NCBI GenBank assembly: GCA_947650285.1 | Contig: CANTFL010001180.1 | Span: forward strand, 1-64,000 | Direction of reading: 5' to 3' | Source of the DNA: Hyaloperonospora brassicae | Lineage: Eukaryota > Oomycota > Peronosporomycetes > Peronosporales > Peronosporaceae | DNA: 64,000 bases | Shown here: positions 33,667-45,346 of the stretch, one piece after another | Layout of the letters: every line of letters begins with the position of its first letter | Numbering within the stretch: the first letter of the stretch is position 1 | Notes under the pieces: generated by a model | Databases searched by the model: none | What the model was told of the DNA's origin: nothing | The model's input: the letters and a program-made list of their open reading frames with translations, nothing else | Made by a program: the position numbers and the translations under genes

Positions 33667-34616
33667 TTAAAGAACATTTGCTCTTCCATTCTTGTCTGCG
33701 TTCCGTTTCTGGCGGTCCACCGCATTTGCGATGGAGTACTGAACGAAACAGACTACCGCCTCTCGAGTCAGTAGGAAGTTCTCTGCTGACTCTTTGTTTT
33801 GTCTTCCAGTGCGCTTCGTGCGCACTGCTAAGAGATTGTTCTCTTTTTCAGCGGGGTTGTCCACTTCCTCGCTGGAATAATCGTTGACGATGATGAACAT
33901 CCCAGCATCGTCATCATTATCCGAGTCAATAATACCGTCACCGCTATTATTGAGGTGATTTTCTTCATCGATGTCGACCTGATCGACATCGACATCAAAC
34001 GTATCGGCATTTGAGATGATACGTGATGAGCAAAAGCATAAACGGTATTTGCTCGAGCGAGTCCCTCCCCCCCAACCCAGAGTCACTCTGTATAAGGGCG
34101 GGTACGCGTGGATGGCGTAAGACATTCACGTAAAAAGGGGTGTGCAGTGTTGAGGCATGCACCAATTTATGGATGGCAAATTCCACCGTGGGTAGGAATT
34201 TGATCCAACTCGAAAAGAAGTCGACGTATCCTCGGAGAATTTTTTCGAGGACACGATTTGCACGTTCCGTCTGACCATCTATTTCGGGATGGTCAGAAGT
34301 GGACATCGTCAACCGTGTTCCAAGAGAACGGAACACGGTTTGCCAAAATGCCGCCGTGAATCGAGGGTCACGGTCGGATACGAGTTCACGGGGTAATCCG
34401 TGAAGTCGAAACACTGTGTCGAGAAAGGCACGAGCACAACCTTGAGCTTTGATCGACTCGGGTACAGCAGCAAGATGGACCATCTTGCTGGGATCGGTCA
34501 ACAAACACAAGAATACCATTATTCTTGTGAACGTCTTCGGGGAATCCGAAGACAAAGTCCATAAAAACGGACCCCCAACACTCTACCGAGGCTTGGCAGA
34601 GGTTGTAATGGCGCAC
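33667..34616 (-). pseudogene. E3 integrase (broken)
   Basis: Minus-strand pieces: SVECWGSVFMDFVFGFPEDV, LPRELVSDRDPRFTAAFW, MSTSDHPEIDGQTERANRVL, then FYVNVLRHPRVPAL and the acidic insertion (DVDQVDIDEENHLNNSGDGI). The last portion (33667-33990) is almost identical to E2. Frame changes occur near 34560 and 34020. Confidence 0.85.
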
Positions 34617-34627
34617 GGGATGAAGGG

Positions 34628-35555
34628 CTAGGCTTCATTCGTTGACAGACTTTGCAAGAACGAATGTATTTGCGCACGAATTGATACTGGCGGGGCCAGC
34701 AAAAGTTGCGACTTAACGTAAGGTAGGTCTTTTTCTACCACGATGTCCGCCTGAGGGCGCATTGTGACATTCGAACATGGTGCGTAAACGCAAATCATCA
34801 TGATCGGGACCGACGACGCGACGTGTATCGTCAGCAACTGTTGTGTAGTACAGCAGGCCATTGCGAGTCGTATACCGATCAAACGAGGAACGGTATAGAG
34901 CCGGTAAATCCGACAAGAATTTCCGGAATGAGTTCGCAAGGTGACCCATCAAACGAAGGAGAATCATATCCCCTTCTTATGCCTTACGCACGTCATCGAC
35001 TAACGGCGATGACGGCACACTGACTAACAGTGCCGCAACAGTGGGTAAGGCCTCACTGTTGGCCCGAGTTGTCGGCTCGAAATCGGGCCGACGTGATAGC
35101 TCATCAGCGACGACGTTTAGTCGTCCTGGTTTATACTTCACGGAGAAGTTATACTCAGCGAAGAAAGACAGCCACCTCGCAATTCTTTGCGCGAGGTGGG
35201 GACTGTTTACGGCCGTGCGTAATGACGCATGGTCCGTGTATACGATGAACGGTCTATCTACGAGGAGATAGACGCGGAACTTAGCCAGTGCGTACTTCAT
35301 GGCAAGGAGTTCCTTGTCATGCACTGGGTAATTACGCTCAGCTGCTTGCAGCTGACGCGACTGATAATAGACGACGCGCTCTGCGCCATCTGTGTCATAC
35401 TGCATTAACGCACAGCCGATAGCAAAATTGCTGGCGTCACAGACCACATAAACTGGTCCGTCCTGATCTGCAATCGCCAATATGGACAATTGCATAAAGC
35501 TCTGTTTAATACGGTTAAAGGAGCGCTGACGGTCAGCGTTCCTTGACCACTTCAC
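34628..35555 (-). pseudogene. E3 RNase H and integrase zinc region (broken)
   Basis: Frame 34977-35555 shows VVCDASNFAIGCALMQYD, ELLAMKYALAKF and YTDHASL. Frames 34628-34967 hold the remains of the zinc-binding region, shifted several times. The segment right of about 35095 is nearly identical to E2, the part left of it clearly diverged. Confidence 0.85.
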
Positions 35556-35614
35556 ATTTTCTTGAGCAAGAAGAAAGATGCATAGTCATCTCGGCGTAGT
35601 TGCGCAGTTACTTG

Positions 35615-37462
35615 TTAAAGTACGCCGCTAGCCCCAGAAATCTTACAAAGTCCCTTGACATCGACTGGCACTGGCCAGTCGGTGATTGCCTTGATCTTTT
35701 CGGGATCAGGGCGTACGCCGTGTTTACCCACGATGCACCCAAGACGTGGTATTTCGCTAGCCGCGAATATACACTTCTTGAGGTTGGCGTACAACTTATG
35801 CTTGCGCATAAGTTGAAAAACCTGACGAACGTGAGTGCTATGAACTTCAACGTCCGTCTTTCCGTCCATAACCCGGATATGGACGAACACATCGTCGAAG
35901 TAACTCGATGCAAAGTCTCGCACCGGTCTCAACAGATTTGTAACATATCTGTTGAATGTTGCAGGGGCATTACTCAGCCCATGTGGCATCACTAGCCACT
36001 CCCACAGCATCCCGCTGGGGGTACTCACTGCTATGTACGGTATGTCCCGTTCACGCATGAGGATCTGATAGAATCCGTCCACCAGATCCATGGACGAGAA
36101 GACGGTACTCTTTGACATACCATCTATGATTACGTCCTTTCTCGGTATCGGCGTCTGAACCGGTACCGTTGCAGCATTTAACTTGCTGAATGCGTGCACT
36201 ATCCGCCATCCTCCTGTGGCTTTTCGCACACAGAAGGTCGAAGAGCTGTGAGGGGATGTTGATTCCCTCACATGGACCGCTGCTAAGCGGTCGGCAAAGA
36301 GCTTGTCGATCGCTAGCACCTGTTCACGAGGCAGTGGCCACTGCTTCATGACACAGTACTTCGAGCCCGGCTTGAGCTCGATCTCGTGTTGAGTGCCTTT
36401 GTCCTTAGGCAACTCGCATGGCACGGATTCAGGGAATACGCCCTTGAATTCGATCAAATCCTTATACAAAGGATTTGCCTGAAGTGACTCCCAGGATTGA
36501 GACATGTATCGCTCAATCCGAGTCTTCTCATCGATGACGCCTTCGTTCATAGATGAACTGCTGAGAACCCGTTCGGTCTCAGTAAAAAACGTTGCCGACC
36601 GAATATCGATGACGTACTGGTCCTGCGGTAATAGTGCACAGATCTGCTTGACTTTGCCAATGCACAGAGCACGCAAGAACCGTTTCGGTTCTAGCGTTGG
36701 CAATTGAGTTATCTACGAAGTTAGTTTTGGAGGCACAACCAGATCAAGCGTGTAAGCGCCTACGCTTAATCCATCATTGACCAAGACATGCAGTGTCTCG
36801 ATGACCTCCTGGGAACTCGCTTTCACAGGATCTGGGTTAGCTTTCTCCACAATGTAGTGATCATTTACATTGTGTTCTTGTACAGTCGTGCTAACGACCG
36901 TACCACAAGTGAGGCCATCGCACTCACTCGTAGTACACCCACGTGAGTGTGGGCGTTTCAAGATATTCGCCAGGTGGTTATCTGAGGAACAAGTGGCAGG
37001 CATCGTAACCGATCGATACTGCCAACTCACCCTTGGCTCGTATATCCTGAGCCAAGGCAACCCTAAGATGACGTCGAACTTGTCATCCAGGTCAAGCACG
37101 ATGAAATTATTATCGTACTGTTCCCCTTTTAACGTGTAGTGGATTCCGACTACACGTTTCTTCACATTGATCGATACGCCTGTCGCTAGGCGCGCCGTCA
37201 ATCGCGTTGGAGGGATCTCCTGCTCCATGAAGTTGAACCTTCCTGCCTCTATCGACTGGCGACGAGCAAAATTGTTCGACGCCCCACAGTCAACTAGGGC
37301 GCGAAGTGACAAGTCCTTTGTCACTTCCAATATCAAGAGGATGAGAGACACCTCATCACCAAGTGCAGAGACACACATGGACTGCGTGTCGGGAGCAACC
37401 TTCATCAAGAGATTTGCAAATTCTCTTGATGTTGCTGGATCAGTAGGGCGCTCCGCCCCCAC
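35615..37462 (-). pseudogene. E3 protease-reverse transcriptase, single nonsense codon
   Basis: Protease frame 36713-37462 (ALVDCGASNNFARRQSIEAG, DKFDVILGLPWLRIYEPRVS) and RT frame 35615-36703 (LVDGFYQI, MPHGLSNAPATF, SSYFDDVFVHIRV) are in one frame, separated only by a TAG where E2 has GAG. This shows protease and RT are one polyprotein in the family. The RT part right-bounded at about 36540 is nearly identical to E2; the protease part is about 80% alike by eye. Confidence 0.88.
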
Positions 37463-37541
37463 TGACCCCGACCATATTTTGATGGTTGGTCTCGCTGGTG
37501 CGACTTTGCAACAGCATCGGACCCTCGCCCTCCAGCTCTTC

Positions 37542-38546
37542 TTACTGGTGGATGATTACTGCGCTCAGCACCACGAGGTTCCGAGTGGGGATACTGCATT
37601 CATATGCGTGGTGTTCCAGTTTATGACAGCGATGGCATCTCACCGATCGCTTGTCATTCGCAGGGCGAGGTTTCTCGCCCTCGACATTACAGAGGTCCAT
37701 TGGCTCTGGACCTCCGACCGCTGATCGTATCTGCGGACGAAAGGGGGTCAGCGTAGTGTGAGCCTGTTTCATACTAAAGTCTTCCTGCTCCGCAGCGAAG
37801 ATTTCTTCGGAGAGCGTCTTTAGCTCTCCGCGGAACAGGTGGTCCCTGACGGGACCATCGGACAGTCCATGATTGAATATTGTGATCAACATAAATTCAC
37901 TTACAGGGCTCACTACCATGCAGCTTGCAAGGTAGTGTACATGCTGAGCGTAAGCGTGAACCTTACGTTTACCCTGTTTGATTCCGAGGAGTTCAGATAG
38001 TGTCCTGAACTCTGCCCTGATAGGCTCAAACGTCTCGCTGAGCAGGGTCTTGAAGATCCTCAACGACCCAAACACGTTTGGGTCGTGCAACTTGAGATTC
38101 AGGGCTCAATTCCTGGCGTCCCCTGACAAGTACGACTGAGCGAATGAAACTTGCATTCGCTCATCGTCGACTTCGACGAACCACCTTAACAGGGAGTCGT
38201 CCTCGACTCCGTGAATATTGGAGATCTCTAGCTTTAGAGACCCCGGTAGACGCTCCCGTGTCGACTGCGCGGACTGAGACTGCCTCAGTTCTTCGTTCCG
38301 CTGTTGATCTTGTTGTTGCAACAAGGTCACCTGCGCTCGCGACTCATCAAGTTCTCGTTGCAAGAGCTTGCTAATGACGGTATGCTGCTGGTCTCTACCC
38401 CCTGTGGATAGCATGGCCCAGATTGCTATTTCGCCAACAGTCGAACTCATTCGTTCGATCGCACTCCATTCGATATCGCTCAAATGGGAGTAGCTTTCAC
38501 GGGTTCCGTGAAATTTTTTGCCTTCGACTTCGTCCAACATGTTCAT
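37542..38546 (-). pseudogene. E3 gag (stops)
   Basis: Frames 38106-38546 and 37542-38090 are in the same frame, parted by a TGA that replaces TGG of a tryptophan. It begins MNMLDEVEGKKFHGTRESYS and contains HDPNVFGSLRIFKTLLSETF and GGPEPMDLCNVEGEKPRP with a knuckle lacking one ligand (CHRCHKLEHHAYEC: E replaces the usual G). Much more diverged from E2 gag than RT is from E2 RT. Confidence 0.82.
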
Positions 38547-38579
38547 GTTGGGCGATGCGAGTGTGGTCCTTGGACGGAC

Positions 38580-38594
38580 TACAAAGTGCTACCA
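38580..38594 (-). promoter_or_regulatory. E3 primer-binding site
   Basis: Minus strand TGGTAGCACTTTGTA starts 2 nt after the 5' LTR, identical to the E2 site. Confidence 0.65.
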
Positions 38595-38596
38595 GG

Positions 38597-39038
38597 TGTA
38601 ACGGGGCACCGACGACTACGTACTGGTCAACCAGTACGGAGTTTACTATCACTGACTGTAGTGATAGTCAGTGCCCAGCTAGGTGTAGAACTACACAGAG
38701 GAAGGTAGAACGACTAAGGTGAAAGACTCTAGTCGCAGGAAAAGTAAAACGGTTATTAATATAATAAAGTCCTATACATCTTCTATCTCTGTTTGTCCTG
38801 ACTTAATTATACTAATGTAACCAAATGTATGGTGACGTCTACTCACCACCCATTGCGCAGTTCTAGCAGCGATTGGTGGGTTGACATTATCACGATATCA
38901 ACCAATGAGTAGACCCTTCGGTCATCTTCAACAATATCATCATGCTCTGTGATACTGTTGAAAGAATATTCAACGTAATATTCTCTATTGTCATTTTATC
39001 CTTAGTGACAATATCATGTAACGGGCTACCCCGTTTCA
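38597..39038 (-). repeat. E3 5' LTR (right, intact)
   Basis: 442 bp with the hairpin end GTAACGGGCTACCCCGTTTC. The last T of the inverted terminal motif is mutated compared with 31771-31776. Uninterrupted homolog of the split left LTR. Confidence 0.9.
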
Positions 39039-39235
39039 GTTGGGATCCCATGGAATATAATTACAACGTCGTGTCTATTTAGGAAGATGATAAACAGATG
39101 AGATAAAGTGCTGCCCCGCACGTAAAGTCGCTCAAAATAGAACCAAGTTGTAGGAAATGACCGACGTCTGGGAAATCGAGCACGTTGTGCTTGCGTCGAT
39201 CTGTGTGGCTTATCATCGATCAAAGAAGGAAAAAA

Positions 39236-39238
<3 letters not shown>

Positions 39239-39310
<72 letters not shown>
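39239..39310. repeat. (AG)36 microsatellite
   Basis: 72 bp of perfect AG repeat, flanked by an A/G-rich start (AAAAAAGAAG) and GGGGAGAGGG end. It explains the E-R repeat open frames in this place, which are not genes. Confidence 0.97.
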
Positions 39311-39313
<3 letters not shown>

Positions 39314-39949
39314 AGAGGGTACAATTGCATGTCCCGGTGTTTCGTGCTCAAGAGTATCGGCAATAGACTATGAAGGCTCTGACGCATAGGAGGCAGCATC
39401 GTCGGTTCGTGTGTGAAGTGTCGACAGTGTCGCGCCGCAGTTGTGATACGTGACCATAAATACTGTTTCGAATCGATCGAGGAGGAACCTCAAGACAGAG
39501 CTGAGGCTTTACTATCGAATACCAAAGAGCAGATGTGGTCGGTGCAACGGGCGGGCCTAGCATTCGACAGGTCAGACAGAGCGATCGGATTTCTCTCGTC
39601 GACGCGTCATTTCGCACTCGCCGGTGTCACGAACATAAATGTACAGCCACAACAGCGGCATGACATTGCTAACGGGCGCAGTAGACTCAGTGGTTGTCAC
39701 CGGCCTCAGATGACAATGTCTGACCGGCCGCACTCGCTGACTGTACACAATTTGCAGCTATATCGTCCGCAGCATCAACAACAGTAAACGGCAGCAGCAC
39801 ATTCGCCTTTTCGTTTTTCCTGACCCTTACGAGCACGAGCTTCTACTTCCACGTCGCACGACTGACGAGACCAACATCCTGCGACAGCGACTGTTGCCGT
39901 CCTCTTCGTCAATCTGTTCTTCACAAAGTATCCCAACATCGTCGTTCTC
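39311..39949. other. Intergenic, E3 flank to cyclophilin
   Basis: No gene recognised. The last 100-150 bases are probably the 3' untranslated region of the cyclophilin gene. Confidence 0.55.
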
Positions 39950-40567
39950 TTACTTCTTGAGCTCGCCACAGTCCTGAATCACAACGTCAACACAAGTAGC
40001 GCCCGACTGGCTGCCTTGCTCTTCCATGGCCTTGAGCACGTCGTGGCCCTCCGTCACGCGCCCAAACACGACGTGCGCCTTGTCCAGCCACGGGCAGTCC
40101 ACTGTAGTCAAGAAAAACTGTGACCCGTTCGTATTAGGTCCAGCATTGGCCATCGAGAGCACGCCCGCGCCTTCGTGCGCGAGCTCAAACTTCTCATCGG
40201 GGAACTTGGCACCGTAGATGGACTCGCCGCCCGTGCCGTTCCCGTGCGTAAAGTCCCCGCCTTGACACATAAAGTTGGGGATGATACGGTGGAACTTGCT
40301 GCCTTTGTAGTGCAGCGCCTTGCCTGTTTCGCCCGTACCCGCTTCGCCCGTGCACAGCTGACGAAAGTTCTCGGCTGTCTTCGGTACCACGTCGGCGCGC
40401 AGCTCAAAGACCAGACGTCCACTGGACTTGCCATCGATTGAGATGTCAAAGAACACGTTGGGGTTCTGGTCGCGGGCAGAGCTAAAGAGCGCCAGCGAAA
40501 CGGGCGACAGCTGCTTGCGCGCCACGCATTGCGCAGGTCGCGCCAGCAGTACCTTCATAATTCCCAT
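39950..40567 (-). CDS. Cyclophilin-type peptidyl-prolyl isomerase, probably mitochondrial
   Basis: 205 residues in one exon. Residues 1-33 ([20 protein letters not shown], then SSARDQ) are basic, lack acidic residues and resemble a mitochondrial presequence. The cyclophilin domain follows: [52 protein letters not shown] (the catalytic FHR and the Q-GGDF motif), [23 protein letters not shown] and the C-terminal DCGELKK. All main active-site positions (R, F, M, Q, F, W, H) are visible, so it should be active and cyclosporin-sensitive. I chose the ATG at 40567 because upstream codons lack homology. It is divergent from the gene at 40984 with about 420 bp between starts. Confidence 0.93.
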   Translation of the reverse strand: MGIMKVLLARPAQCVARKQLSPVSLALFSSARDQNPNVFFDISIDGKSSGRLVFELRADVVPKTAENFRQLCTGEAGTGETGKALHYKGSKFHRIIPNFMCQGGDFTHGNGTGGESIYGAKFPDEKFELAHEGAGVLSMANAGPNTNGSQFFLTTVDCPWLDKAHVVFGRVTEGHDVLKAMEEQGSQSGATCVDVVIQDCGELKK

Positions 40568-40983
40568 GGTGTCCGCCGAAGAGCTGCGTGCGACACGACG
40601 AATGAATGAGTGGCGGGGGATCGGACCTCTCAAACGGCATGAGCGTTCCGTAAATAAATCTCTTCGAGATCGCTTGTCGTGTCTACGGTGACGAAAGCAG
40701 AAATTTCCTGGAAACCAGCTGAACAACCGACCGGCGACGACTTTTGTAGTCAACACCGAGAGATCATCGATCATTGACAAACTTCTAGCCTGCGTGCATG
40801 ACGCGAAAAAGTGAGCGTCCAACTAGCATTTCGCACAGCGCCTTGCACGTGCCGCGGCGTTTTCGTGAAGACGGGGTAACGAACTGGTTGGCAAACGAAT
40901 TTGACGATACGAAGCAGACTAAAACGAGACGACGCGCGAGCGGTGGTAAAAGTGGGCACAAGAAGACGCGAGTGTATTGCCAA

Positions 40984-42045
40984 ATGAGTCGAAGTCGAGC
41001 AGCAAAGGACGCTGGTGTGCACTTTTGGAGGTTTGAGCGGGTGGACAAGCCCCTGTGTGATGTCGATATCAGCAAGTATCCTTTCAAATTAGTTCGTGAC
41101 GGGTTGCTTCCTGCGAGTAAAATTCAAAGCCAAATGCAGCAGTATCAGCAGACGCTTTTCCAATACTGCCAGCAGCAATGGCAGCAAGATGGACATACTG
41201 AGGGTATGATGCCGTCACAAGGGCAACAACGACTGCCCGACTTTGTTAAGTGCTTCTTGGTGCCTTTTGATACGGACTACATTGTAACGGTAGCAGCAGC
41301 TCTGCAAGGAACAAAAGTCAGAGGTGATTTACGCGTGGCAGCGTGTTTTGGGCAGACTTTGTTCCACCTCCACAGTACGTCAGCCGGTCGAAAGTACTAC
41401 TTCAACGAGTTGCGCGATATCAGCTGTCCGCGCGACGTCCAGTCGAGCTGGTCAAATGTATGTGATGATGGATCACCGGCTATCAGTGGGCTACTCGATC
41501 AATTGCGTCGAAGCGATCCAGTCAAGACGCAGGTCTCTGCGCTGAAATTAACGGTACGCTGCTGCTGTTCGAAACCAGGCGGTGGACCAACGGTTGCCAA
41601 TATTGATTACTTTCGCAAAGGTGACCAGTGGGTACACGCAAGTTCCCGCGCGATGTCGGATGTGTTTGCTTACCACGACATTTCACTGGACAACGAGACG
41701 AGCTTCCGAGTAAAAGTCTACGCTGAACAACTAGGATCGACAAAGGCTTGGTGGGGTTCCGTTCATAACCTCGTGCTATTGGATGAGTCGAACGGGGATC
41801 CCTTTACGACCGAGGCTAGTCTCGTGTCTTGCGCTCAAAATGATGTCGTCATTGACTTTGTTACCATCAAAAGTGTCTCGGGTTTGTCAGAGTACGGCGG
41901 ACTATGCTTTCAGTTATCCAGGAAGCAGGGTTGTTCCTTCCTGAAAGCGTACCTTCCAAAAGGAAGGCTGGCAAAGAAGCAAGCAGACAAAGGCTTTGAG
42001 TTTATTGTCACAAGGTTGTTGGAGATCCTGGGCCGATCACTTTGA
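40984..42045 (+). CDS. Unrecognised protein, 353 aa
   Basis: I do not recognise this family. The frame is open from 40798, but the N-terminal extension is basic and low-complexity, so the ATG at 40984 (MSRSRAAKDAGVHFWRFERV) is preferred; the longer form of 415 residues cannot be excluded. Visible: a Q-rich region (QMQQYQQTLFQYCQQQWQQD), then LPDFVKCFLVPFDTDYIVTV, a pair of cysteines (VRCCCSKPGG), and a mixed alpha/beta-looking C-terminal half ending in FIVTRLLEILGRSL. No signal peptide or membrane segment. It shares an intergenic region with cyclophilin and may be an oomycete-specific cytosolic or nuclear protein. Confidence 0.7.
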   Translation: MSRSRAAKDAGVHFWRFERVDKPLCDVDISKYPFKLVRDGLLPASKIQSQMQQYQQTLFQYCQQQWQQDGHTEGMMPSQGQQRLPDFVKCFLVPFDTDYIVTVAAALQGTKVRGDLRVAACFGQTLFHLHSTSAGRKYYFNELRDISCPRDVQSSWSNVCDDGSPAISGLLDQLRRSDPVKTQVSALKLTVRCCCSKPGGGPTVANIDYFRKGDQWVHASSRAMSDVFAYHDISLDNETSFRVKVYAEQLGSTKAWWGSVHNLVLLDESNGDPFTTEASLVSCAQNDVVIDFVTIKSVSGLSEYGGLCFQLSRKQGCSFLKAYLPKGRLAKKQADKGFEFIVTRLLEILGRSL

Positions 42046-42930
42046 ATGAAGTGAACACGCTGCGAGACTTTCTGCACACTGAGGGCTTCGTAGGGCTCAC
42101 AATGCAACTTGCATGACTCAATTCGATAGGCCTTTTAGTGGCAGACCCATGATAACTAAGTTTGGCAGAAACATCTTCCTACGTGCTAGTTGTACTTTGT
42201 GCAAGTCTCTTTGCTTTTTAGTTCAGCTTTGGACATAGCGGCGATAAGAGATGGAGGTTGTGTCGAGCATTGTTGGCGTTCGTGTTCCATTTGCTATCGT
42301 CGCGGTTGAATGATGATAGGATGCGTCGCATGTTCAATCAAAGTATTGCGAGTGTCGCTCGTAGTAGCGCGAGAAGCATTACCATCAAATCAGCAGCGAC
42401 GACTGCTGCTGGGCGTACCAATGCCGCGAAGAAGGATAAAAGGCGTTTGTGTGGTGGCCAGAACGTTTGCTTCGTAGAAGTGCTCGCCGATTCCCGTGTT
42501 GGTTTCCTCAACCAGCTACTCGATCAGCGATCTTTTGGTCGTCCTCCTCTTGCTGAAGATGGCTGACTCTGATCGACTATACTGTATCGGCAGATCGTAG
42601 TGTGAAGTAGCCCTTGGCGAAGTCCAAAAGCGGTTCGTGTCCGCACTGACCGACTACTCGATCTGATAAAACAATATTGTCTGCGCTGTGCGGTCCATTT
42701 CCATGCCCTTGTGCGTGTTCTCAACATGTCTTTATTTTTATGCTGTTTTTGACAGACACCATATGCGAAAAATCTCTCCCGAGCTCCCGACAAGACGCCA
42801 TTGCAACCGCAATACATCGAATCAGACACCAACGTCCCTGTCAAAAGCGATACCTGACACTTCACTGTTGTCACCATCTCGTCGCTTCGGCCACAACAGC
42901 AGACAAGCGAGTGATCAGGTCGCGCACACA
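42046..42930. other. Intergenic with a possible small exon
   Basis: Mostly unassigned. The plus-strand frame at 42330-42566 begins MFNQSIASVARSSARSITIK, which looks like a mitochondrial presequence, and might be the first exon of an unmodelled gene, but no downstream exon is evident. The right end is the importin-alpha 5' leader. Confidence 0.3.
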
Positions 42931-45050
42931 ATGGCTACACACGTCTCGGAGCGCATGCGGACGTTCAAGAAAGGGATCGACGTGGACGAAAGCCGACGCC
43001 GACGTGACGACACAACGATCCAAATTCGTAAGAACCGACGGGAAGAGCGAGTGAATCAGCGGCGACGAATGATTGCGACGGTTCGAAGCAGCTGCTTTTT
43101 GTGTGGTTGGCTGCAAGATGGGGTGGCGGGTGTACCAAGTTGACGGTACCCTTGTGCTGTGTGGCTGTCTGGTGGGTTACTTGTGTGCATGGACTGAGAC
43201 AGGACCACAGCCATGTCCCGAGGATGGAGACTGCCGAGCAGATGCCCACCACGTGTTGCGACTTGTCGGCCACTGGCGTCAGTGTACGCGATTTCGTGCA
43301 GTACTATTGTGTTTCTGACCAATGTGTAGCAAAAGCACTCACACCTGCTCCATGACGACACGGGAATGTAATTCATTTTCGTGTTCGGGTAATGCGCTTG
43401 CACGTGGCAGGTCTCTGATCTGCCCAAGATTGCAGCAATGATTCAGTCACTGGACCCGATGGAGATTTCACACGCAGTGTCCAAGTTGCGACGGCTGTTG
43501 TCACTTGGTACGGAACGTGTCGGGTGGTAGTCGACACGAAAGAGACGGGATGAGGTTTGATGGGACTCTTTGTTGGGTGGTGTTTATGATGGTACACAAA
43601 GAGCACGATCCGCCGATTCAGCAGGTGATCAACTTGGGCGTCGTGCCACTGCTTGTGGACTTTTTGAGACAGCACGACCGACCAGAGATGCAGTTTGAGG
43701 CCGCGTGGGCGCTCACGAATATTGCCTCGGGCACGACAGAGCACACGGCGGAAGTGATTCGATGCGGCGCGGTTGAGCTGCTGTGTGGACTGCTTTTGTC
43801 GCCGAACGAAGACGTCTGCGAACAGGCCGTGTGGGCATTGGGGAATATTTCGGGTGACTCCCCGCATTGTCGCGACTTGGTGATTAATGCAGGTGCGATG
43901 ATGCCGTTACTGGCGGTATTGCGAAGGTCATCTGGAAAGCCGACAATTTTGCGAAATGCGGCGTGGACTTTGTCGAACTTTTGTCGGGGTAAGCCCCGAC
44001 CAGAGTTTGCCCTGATAAGTCCTGCGCTGCAGTTGCTTCCGCATTTGATTCATTCTCCGGACACAGAGGTCGTTGCGGATGCTTGCTGGACGCTGTCATA
44101 CTTCTCAGACGGCACGACCGAGACGATTCAGGCCGTTATTGACGCTGGTGTATGCCGTCGTGTAGTGGACCTGATGGGCCACACAAAGACTTCCATTCAG
44201 ACACCAGCACTACGCACAATCGGGAATATCGTGACAGGCAATGAACGACAGACGCAGTTGATGCTGGATATGGTCGTCTTGCCGCGTCTAGTACAGCTGC
44301 TAAAGCACGAAAAGAAGCTCATCCGCAAAGAAGCGTGCTGGGCAATATCAAATATCACTGCTGGATCGCCAAGTCAGATTCAGGAAGTGATTGATGCCAA
44401 CGTGATTCCACCGCTGTTGTTTCAGCTGACGTCCGTAGAGCTGGATGTCCGAAAAGAAGCCGCATGGGCTATTTCGAACGCCACATCTGGCGGGACGGCA
44501 AAGCAGATTCAATATTTAGTACAGCAAGGTACGACCACTGCAACTACTGGCAGACGTTGTAATGTACTCACTGTGATTCACACGTTTGATCTTAGGCTGT
44601 ATCCCGCCGTTAGTGAAGCTTCTGGGCGTGCAAGATCCGCGTGTGGTGAACGTGTCCTTGGACGCTCTGGAAAATATCCTTCGGGCAGGTGAGGCAGACA
44701 TGTCTGTGGCTGACACTGAAAACCGCATGGCCCGATACATTGAGGAAGCAGATGGCATCGAGTTGATCCAGAATCTGCAATTCCACCAAGAAGAAGGTGC
44801 GTTTGCTGTGGACGTTGGGTCGACTGAAAATCAGGTTGGCTAACGCGGTCATACGTGCGCTGTTTTGTGGGATGCAGACATTTACGAAAAGTCCGTGCGT
44901 ATCATTCGCGACTATTTCGATGGCGAAGATGAGGAAGATTTCGACATTGCGCCTGATTTGGATTATAGTTCCCACCGATATACGTTCGGAGTAAGTGGAG
45001 AAGCTGCAAGCACATCCGCAGATGGTGACAGCTTACGATTCAGCTTCTAG
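42931..45050 (+). CDS. Importin subunit alpha (karyopherin alpha), multi-exon
   Basis: Adaptor that binds classical nuclear localisation signals and importin-beta. Exon 1 from 42931 encodes an importin-beta-binding domain (MATHVSERMRTFKKGIDVDE, RRRRDDTT, RKNRREERVNQRRRM). Likely exons: 43203-43283, 43411-43507, 43602-44528, 44596-44796 and 44878-45050, all GT-AG and in phase; the exon 1 donor (about 43070-43105) is uncertain. The core has about ten armadillo repeats with NLS-binding W-x3-N pairs: AAWALTNIASGT, AVWALGNISGD, AAWTLSNFCRG, ACWTLSYFSDG, ACWAISNITAG, AAWAISNATSG. The C-terminus is acidic (DYFDGEDEEDFDIAPDLDYS) as in the family. A single intron-containing gene, convergent with the V-ATPase candidate. 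Confidence 0.93.
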
Positions 45051-45346
45051 ACTGTAAGTTTGAGTGCACGCGGAAGCGACTTCGGGTGTTCCGTGCCGGT
45101 CTGGGAGGCGCCACAAACGGTCACGCCAATAGGCGCCGCAGCCGCAGTACACTAGCAAAGAGCAAGCTCACCCACTATCGCCATTGCCCCGTATTTTAGA
45201 CACCACGATCAGACGTGAAAATGTAAATGGGACTTTGTATTCCGCGCCGACATTGCAAAGCCTCTGTTGCTTGACACCTACTTGCTCACTCGTTCTGGTT
45301 CCAGTGTGTGAGTATCTTCTTCGCCTTCAGCTCCATCGGATGCTCA

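Larger units (their letters stand above)
23339..39038 (-). mobile_element. E3: degenerate Ty3/Gypsy element (minus) interrupted by E2 in its left LTR
   Basis: E3 reads on the minus strand from its 5' LTR (38597-39038) through gag, protease, RT, RNase H, integrase and chromodomain to a 3' LTR now split into 23339-23475 and 31466-31776 by the insertion of E2. LTR ends are TGTAACGGGG-type; the primer site (TGGTAGCAC) and the purine tract (AAGGAAGGG before the 3' LTR) are in place. The LTR copies differ more than those of E2, so E3 is older. No target duplication is seen: GTCAT on the left, GTTGG on the right. An antisense ORF lies next to the 3' LTR on the plus strand. Confidence 0.88.

Noticed and set aside
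24315..38106. Repeat-induced point mutation as the cause of W-to-stop changes in gag of E2 and E3
   Set aside because: Two TGG-to-TGA changes are seen, but other breaks are transversions and indels, and no genome-wide bias can be judged from this window.
39157..39373. E-R repeat proteins at the AG tract
   Set aside because: Translation of a dinucleotide microsatellite; no conserved flanking sequence.
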